Source: Spirosoma sordidisoli | GTDB taxonomy: Bacteria > Bacteroidota > Bacteroidia > Cytophagales > Spirosomataceae | Direction of reading: 5' to 3' | NCBI RefSeq assembly: GCF_004138325.1 | Contig: NZ_SBLB01000003.1 | Coordinates: 62,001-126,000 of the forward strand | Length of the DNA: 64,000 nucleotides | Shown: in pieces, positions 62,062 through 64,000 of the stretch | Numbering within the stretch: position 1 is the stretch's first letter | Layout of the letters: each line of letters opens with the position of its first letter | Notes under the pieces: generated by a model | What the model was told of the DNA's origin: nothing | The model's input: only the letters and a program-made list of their open reading frames with translations | Database searches by the model: none | Made by a program: the position numbers and the translations under genes

Positions 62062-63519
62062 CTAGTCCCAGCCGCCCCCCAACGATCGATACAGGTCGGT
62101 CAGGGACAAAAACTGCGCCTGCCGGGTGTTGATCAGCGCCAGTTCAGCCTCCAGCACGCTGCGCTGCGCCGTGATCACCTCCAGGTAAGACGCGTAGCCC
62201 CCGGCAAAGAGATCGTTCGAGACGGTAACGGCCTGATTCAGCACGTTGACTTCCTGGGCCTGGAGGTCAGCCACGTTGCGGTAGTTTTCGACCCCCCGCA
62301 GACTGGTAACCACCTCGCTGAACCCGGTCTGAACCGTCTGGTGATACCGATACAGCAGTTCGCGGCTCTGGGCTATCGACTGGCCGTAGCTGGCTTTCAG
62401 GAAACGACGGTTCAGGATCGGAGCGGATAGTCCACCCAGGATACCCGCGGCAATGGAGCCCGGATTGAACAGCACCGACGTGCGGAACGCATTGAGCCCC
62501 ACGTAGGCAGACAGGTTCAGGCTGGGCAGAAACTCGGCCCGGGCTACGTCGATATCGACGTTGGCGGCCTGTAGTTCCAGCTCGGCCTGCCGAATATCGG
62601 GTCGGCGGGTGAGCATCTGCGCGGGTATACCCGATGTTACCTGACCCGGCAGCTCCCGACCCCGCAGCGACTGCCCCCGCGCGATGGGTTGCGGAAAACG
62701 ACCCAGCAGGCGGTTCAGCTGGTTCTCGGCTTCTACGATCCGCTGCTGCACCTGGCCCTGTCGGCTGCGGGTGTTGAGGAGCTGAGCCGAAAACTGCTGA
62801 ATGCCCAGCTCGGTAACCCGGCCCGCCTGTTTCTGTACCCGAACCAGCTCCAGCGCATTTTGCTGAAAGTTGATGTTCTTCTGTAATATCTCCAGCTCCC
62901 CGTCGAGGGCCAGCAGGGTGTAATAATACCGCGCTATCTCCGATACCAGCGCCGTAACGACCGCATGACGTCCTTCTTCCGAGGCCAGCAGGCGTAGGTA
63001 AGCTGCTTTGCGCCGGTTCCTGAGTTTCCCCCAGATGTCGACCTCCCAGGTGCTGCGGGCGCCCAGGAAAAAATCAGGCGTTGGGTTCGGAATGACCTGA
63101 TCCCCGCGGATATTATCGGACAGGTTAGTATCGAAGTTGCCCACGCCGTTGAGGGTGTTTCGGCCAAAGCGGTCAACGCCAGCCGAGGCTACGGCGTTGA
63201 CCGAAGGAACCAGAAAGCCTCGGCTGTAGTCGAACGCAGCCCGGGCCACTTCGATCCGCTGGGTGGCAATCCGCAGGTCGAGGTTACCCGCCAGGGCCGT
63301 ATCGATGAGCGACACCAGACTGGGGTCGGCAAAGAAAGTGCGCCAGCCCTGGGCGGCAATGCTGGACGTATCCTGACTGCCGGCAAAGGAACCCGGCAGG
63401 GGATGGGGCACGGAGGGTTGTACCGGCCGGGCTACCTGACAGCTACTGATAACCAGAACCAGGGTCGCCAAACGGCCCGCGCTTAGGAAATATGATTTAG
63501 GGATGAATGACGGCACCAT
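62062..63519 (-). CDS. TolC/NodT-type outer-membrane efflux lipoprotein
   Basis: I chose the ATG at 63519 (485 residues, MVPSFIPKSYF). The signal peptide ends in the lipobox VISSC. Two OEP repeats contain the long helices typical of TolC (NLDLRIATQRIEVARAAFDYSRG and ANVDIDVARAEFLPSLNLSAYVGL). The lipid-anchored NodT group pairs with RND pumps, and the inner-membrane pump gene overlaps its start by 23 bp. It forms the outer-membrane exit duct. Confidence 0.93.
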   Translation of the reverse strand: MVPSFIPKSYFLSAGRLATLVLVISSCQVARPVQPSVPHPLPGSFAGSQDTSSIAAQGWRTFFADPSLVSLIDTALAGNLDLRIATQRIEVARAAFDYSRGFLVPSVNAVASAGVDRFGRNTLNGVGNFDTNLSDNIRGDQVIPNPTPDFFLGARSTWEVDIWGKLRNRRKAAYLRLLASEEGRHAVVTALVSEIARYYYTLLALDGELEILQKNINFQQNALELVRVQKQAGRVTELGIQQFSAQLLNTRSRQGQVQQRIVEAENQLNRLLGRFPQPIARGQSLRGRELPGQVTSGIPAQMLTRRPDIRQAELELQAANVDIDVARAEFLPSLNLSAYVGLNAFRTSVLFNPGSIAAGILGGLSAPILNRRFLKASYGQSIAQSRELLYRYHQTVQTGFSEVVTSLRGVENYRNVADLQAQEVNVLNQAVTVSNDLFAGGYASYLEVITAQRSVLEAELALINTRQAQFLSLTDLYRSLGGGWD

Positions 63520-64000
63520 TGGTGTGGTTTTGTGAATAAGCAGGAACAGAGTCGGCTTCGTGGAGCTGGTCGTCGGTGTCCTCGGGATCACCGTCGGCCG
63601 GGGTTTTCGAGCCAAAGCGTTCGGCTAGTTTAGCGAAGATGACAAACAGACCCGGGATCACGACGAGCCCGAACAGCGTTCCGGTCAGCATACCGCCCGC
63701 TGCCGCCGTACCGATGGACCGGTTTCCGACGGCCCCCGCGCCCGACGCAATACAGAGCGGAATCAGTCCGGCAATGAACGCAAAGGAGGTCATCAGGATC
63801 GGGCGAAGCCGCGAAACGGCTCCTTCCATTGCCGCCTTCACGATCGGCAGCCCTTCTTTCTGTCGCTGGTTGGCGAACTCCACAATCAGAATCGCGTTTT
63901 TGCCGAGCAGACCGATCAGCATCACCAGCGCCACCTGCGCGTAGATGTTGTTCTGAAGCCCCATCAGCTGCAAAAAGGCAAAGGAGCCAAACACGCCCGT
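63497..64000 (-). CDS. RND efflux pump inner-membrane protein, C-terminal part only
   Basis: The frame is open to the window edge (167 residues seen). It shows the last membrane helices of AcrB/HAE1-type pumps: IYAQVALVMLIGLLGKNAILIVEF, SRLRPILMTSFAFIAGLIPL and GGMLTGTLFGLVVIPGLFVIF. It then has a charged tail (KTPADGDPEDTDDQLHEADS). The protein exports toxic compounds with protons as partner of the TolC-type lipoprotein encoded next. Its N-terminus and the membrane-fusion gene lie outside the window. Confidence 0.93.
   Translation of the reverse strand, partial: TGVFGSFAFLQLMGLQNNIYAQVALVMLIGLLGKNAILIVEFANQRQKEGLPIVKAAMEGAVSRLRPILMTSFAFIAGLIPLCIASGAGAVGNRSIGTAAAGGMLTGTLFGLVVIPGLFVIFAKLAERFGSKTPADGDPEDTDDQLHEADSVPAYSQNHTNGAVIHP

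Noticed and set aside
1..64000. tRNA, rRNA, CRISPR, insertion sequences, phage or plasmid genes
   Set aside because: Read for cloverleaf ends, spaced repeats, transposase and integrase motifs; none were convincing.

Overview
The window looks like chromosomal DNA of a GC-rich member of the Bacteroidota, most likely a Cytophagales bacterium close to Spirosoma. This rests on the gene content: two SusC/SusD pairs, hybrid one-protein two-component sensors with beta-propeller or sugar-binding sensor domains, DUF4249 next to a TonB receptor, and a GH3-fold synthetase. The promoter-like boxes also fit the Bacteroidota pattern TTG-N19/20-TAnnTTTG. I saw no rRNA, tRNA, CRISPR array, insertion sequence or phage gene.

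Region 1 (1-7.8 kb) holds a truncated TonB receptor with its DUF4249 lipoprotein, a cation efflux protein divergent from a Nudix hydrolase, a LysE-type exporter, an unknown membrane protein, and a small regulon of a short-chain dehydrogenase, a DUF2147 protein and a TetR repressor. Two identical 13-bp palindromes mark the repressor's likely operators. Region 2 (8.1-16.5 kb) is a SusC-SusD-lipoprotein-M14 peptidase operon, probably for peptide uptake, closed by a strong bidirectional terminator. Region 3 (16.6-23.6 kb) carries a GH3-family synthetase, surE, an apparent D-amino-acid salvage operon (ridA, D-threonine aldolase/D-serine dehydratase-like enzyme, M19 dipeptidase), trhO and a deoxynucleoside kinase.

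Region 4 (23.6-24.76 kb) has no protein gene. It holds two copies of a terminator-ended element, the first with a full promoter and a 5' hairpin, so it is a candidate small-RNA locus. Region 5 (24.76-42.6 kb) is a large sugar-utilisation locus: a LacI regulator with a palindromic operator, SusC/SusD, a secreted DUF6259 protein, then enzymes fitting an oxidative De Ley-Doudoroff-type route (SDR dehydrogenase, UlaG-like lactonase, enolase-superfamily dehydratase, 2-keto-3-deoxy sugar acid kinase, KDPG-type aldolase), a transporter, a LamG protein and a hybrid sensor with a sugar-binding domain.

Region 6 (42.8-48.2 kb) has a LytS/LytTR-type two-component system followed by an outer-membrane beta-barrel protein and a small periplasmic protein. 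Region 7 (48.4-52.4 kb) is a fructose/fructan operon (sugar porter, fructokinase, GH32 enzyme). Region 8 (52.5-61.9 kb) contains a hypothetical protein and two large hybrid two-component systems in tandem; the 514-bp gap between them holds a second strong structured-RNA candidate on the opposite strand. Region 9 (62-64 kb) is the end of an RND efflux operon with its TolC-type outer-membrane lipoprotein and terminator.
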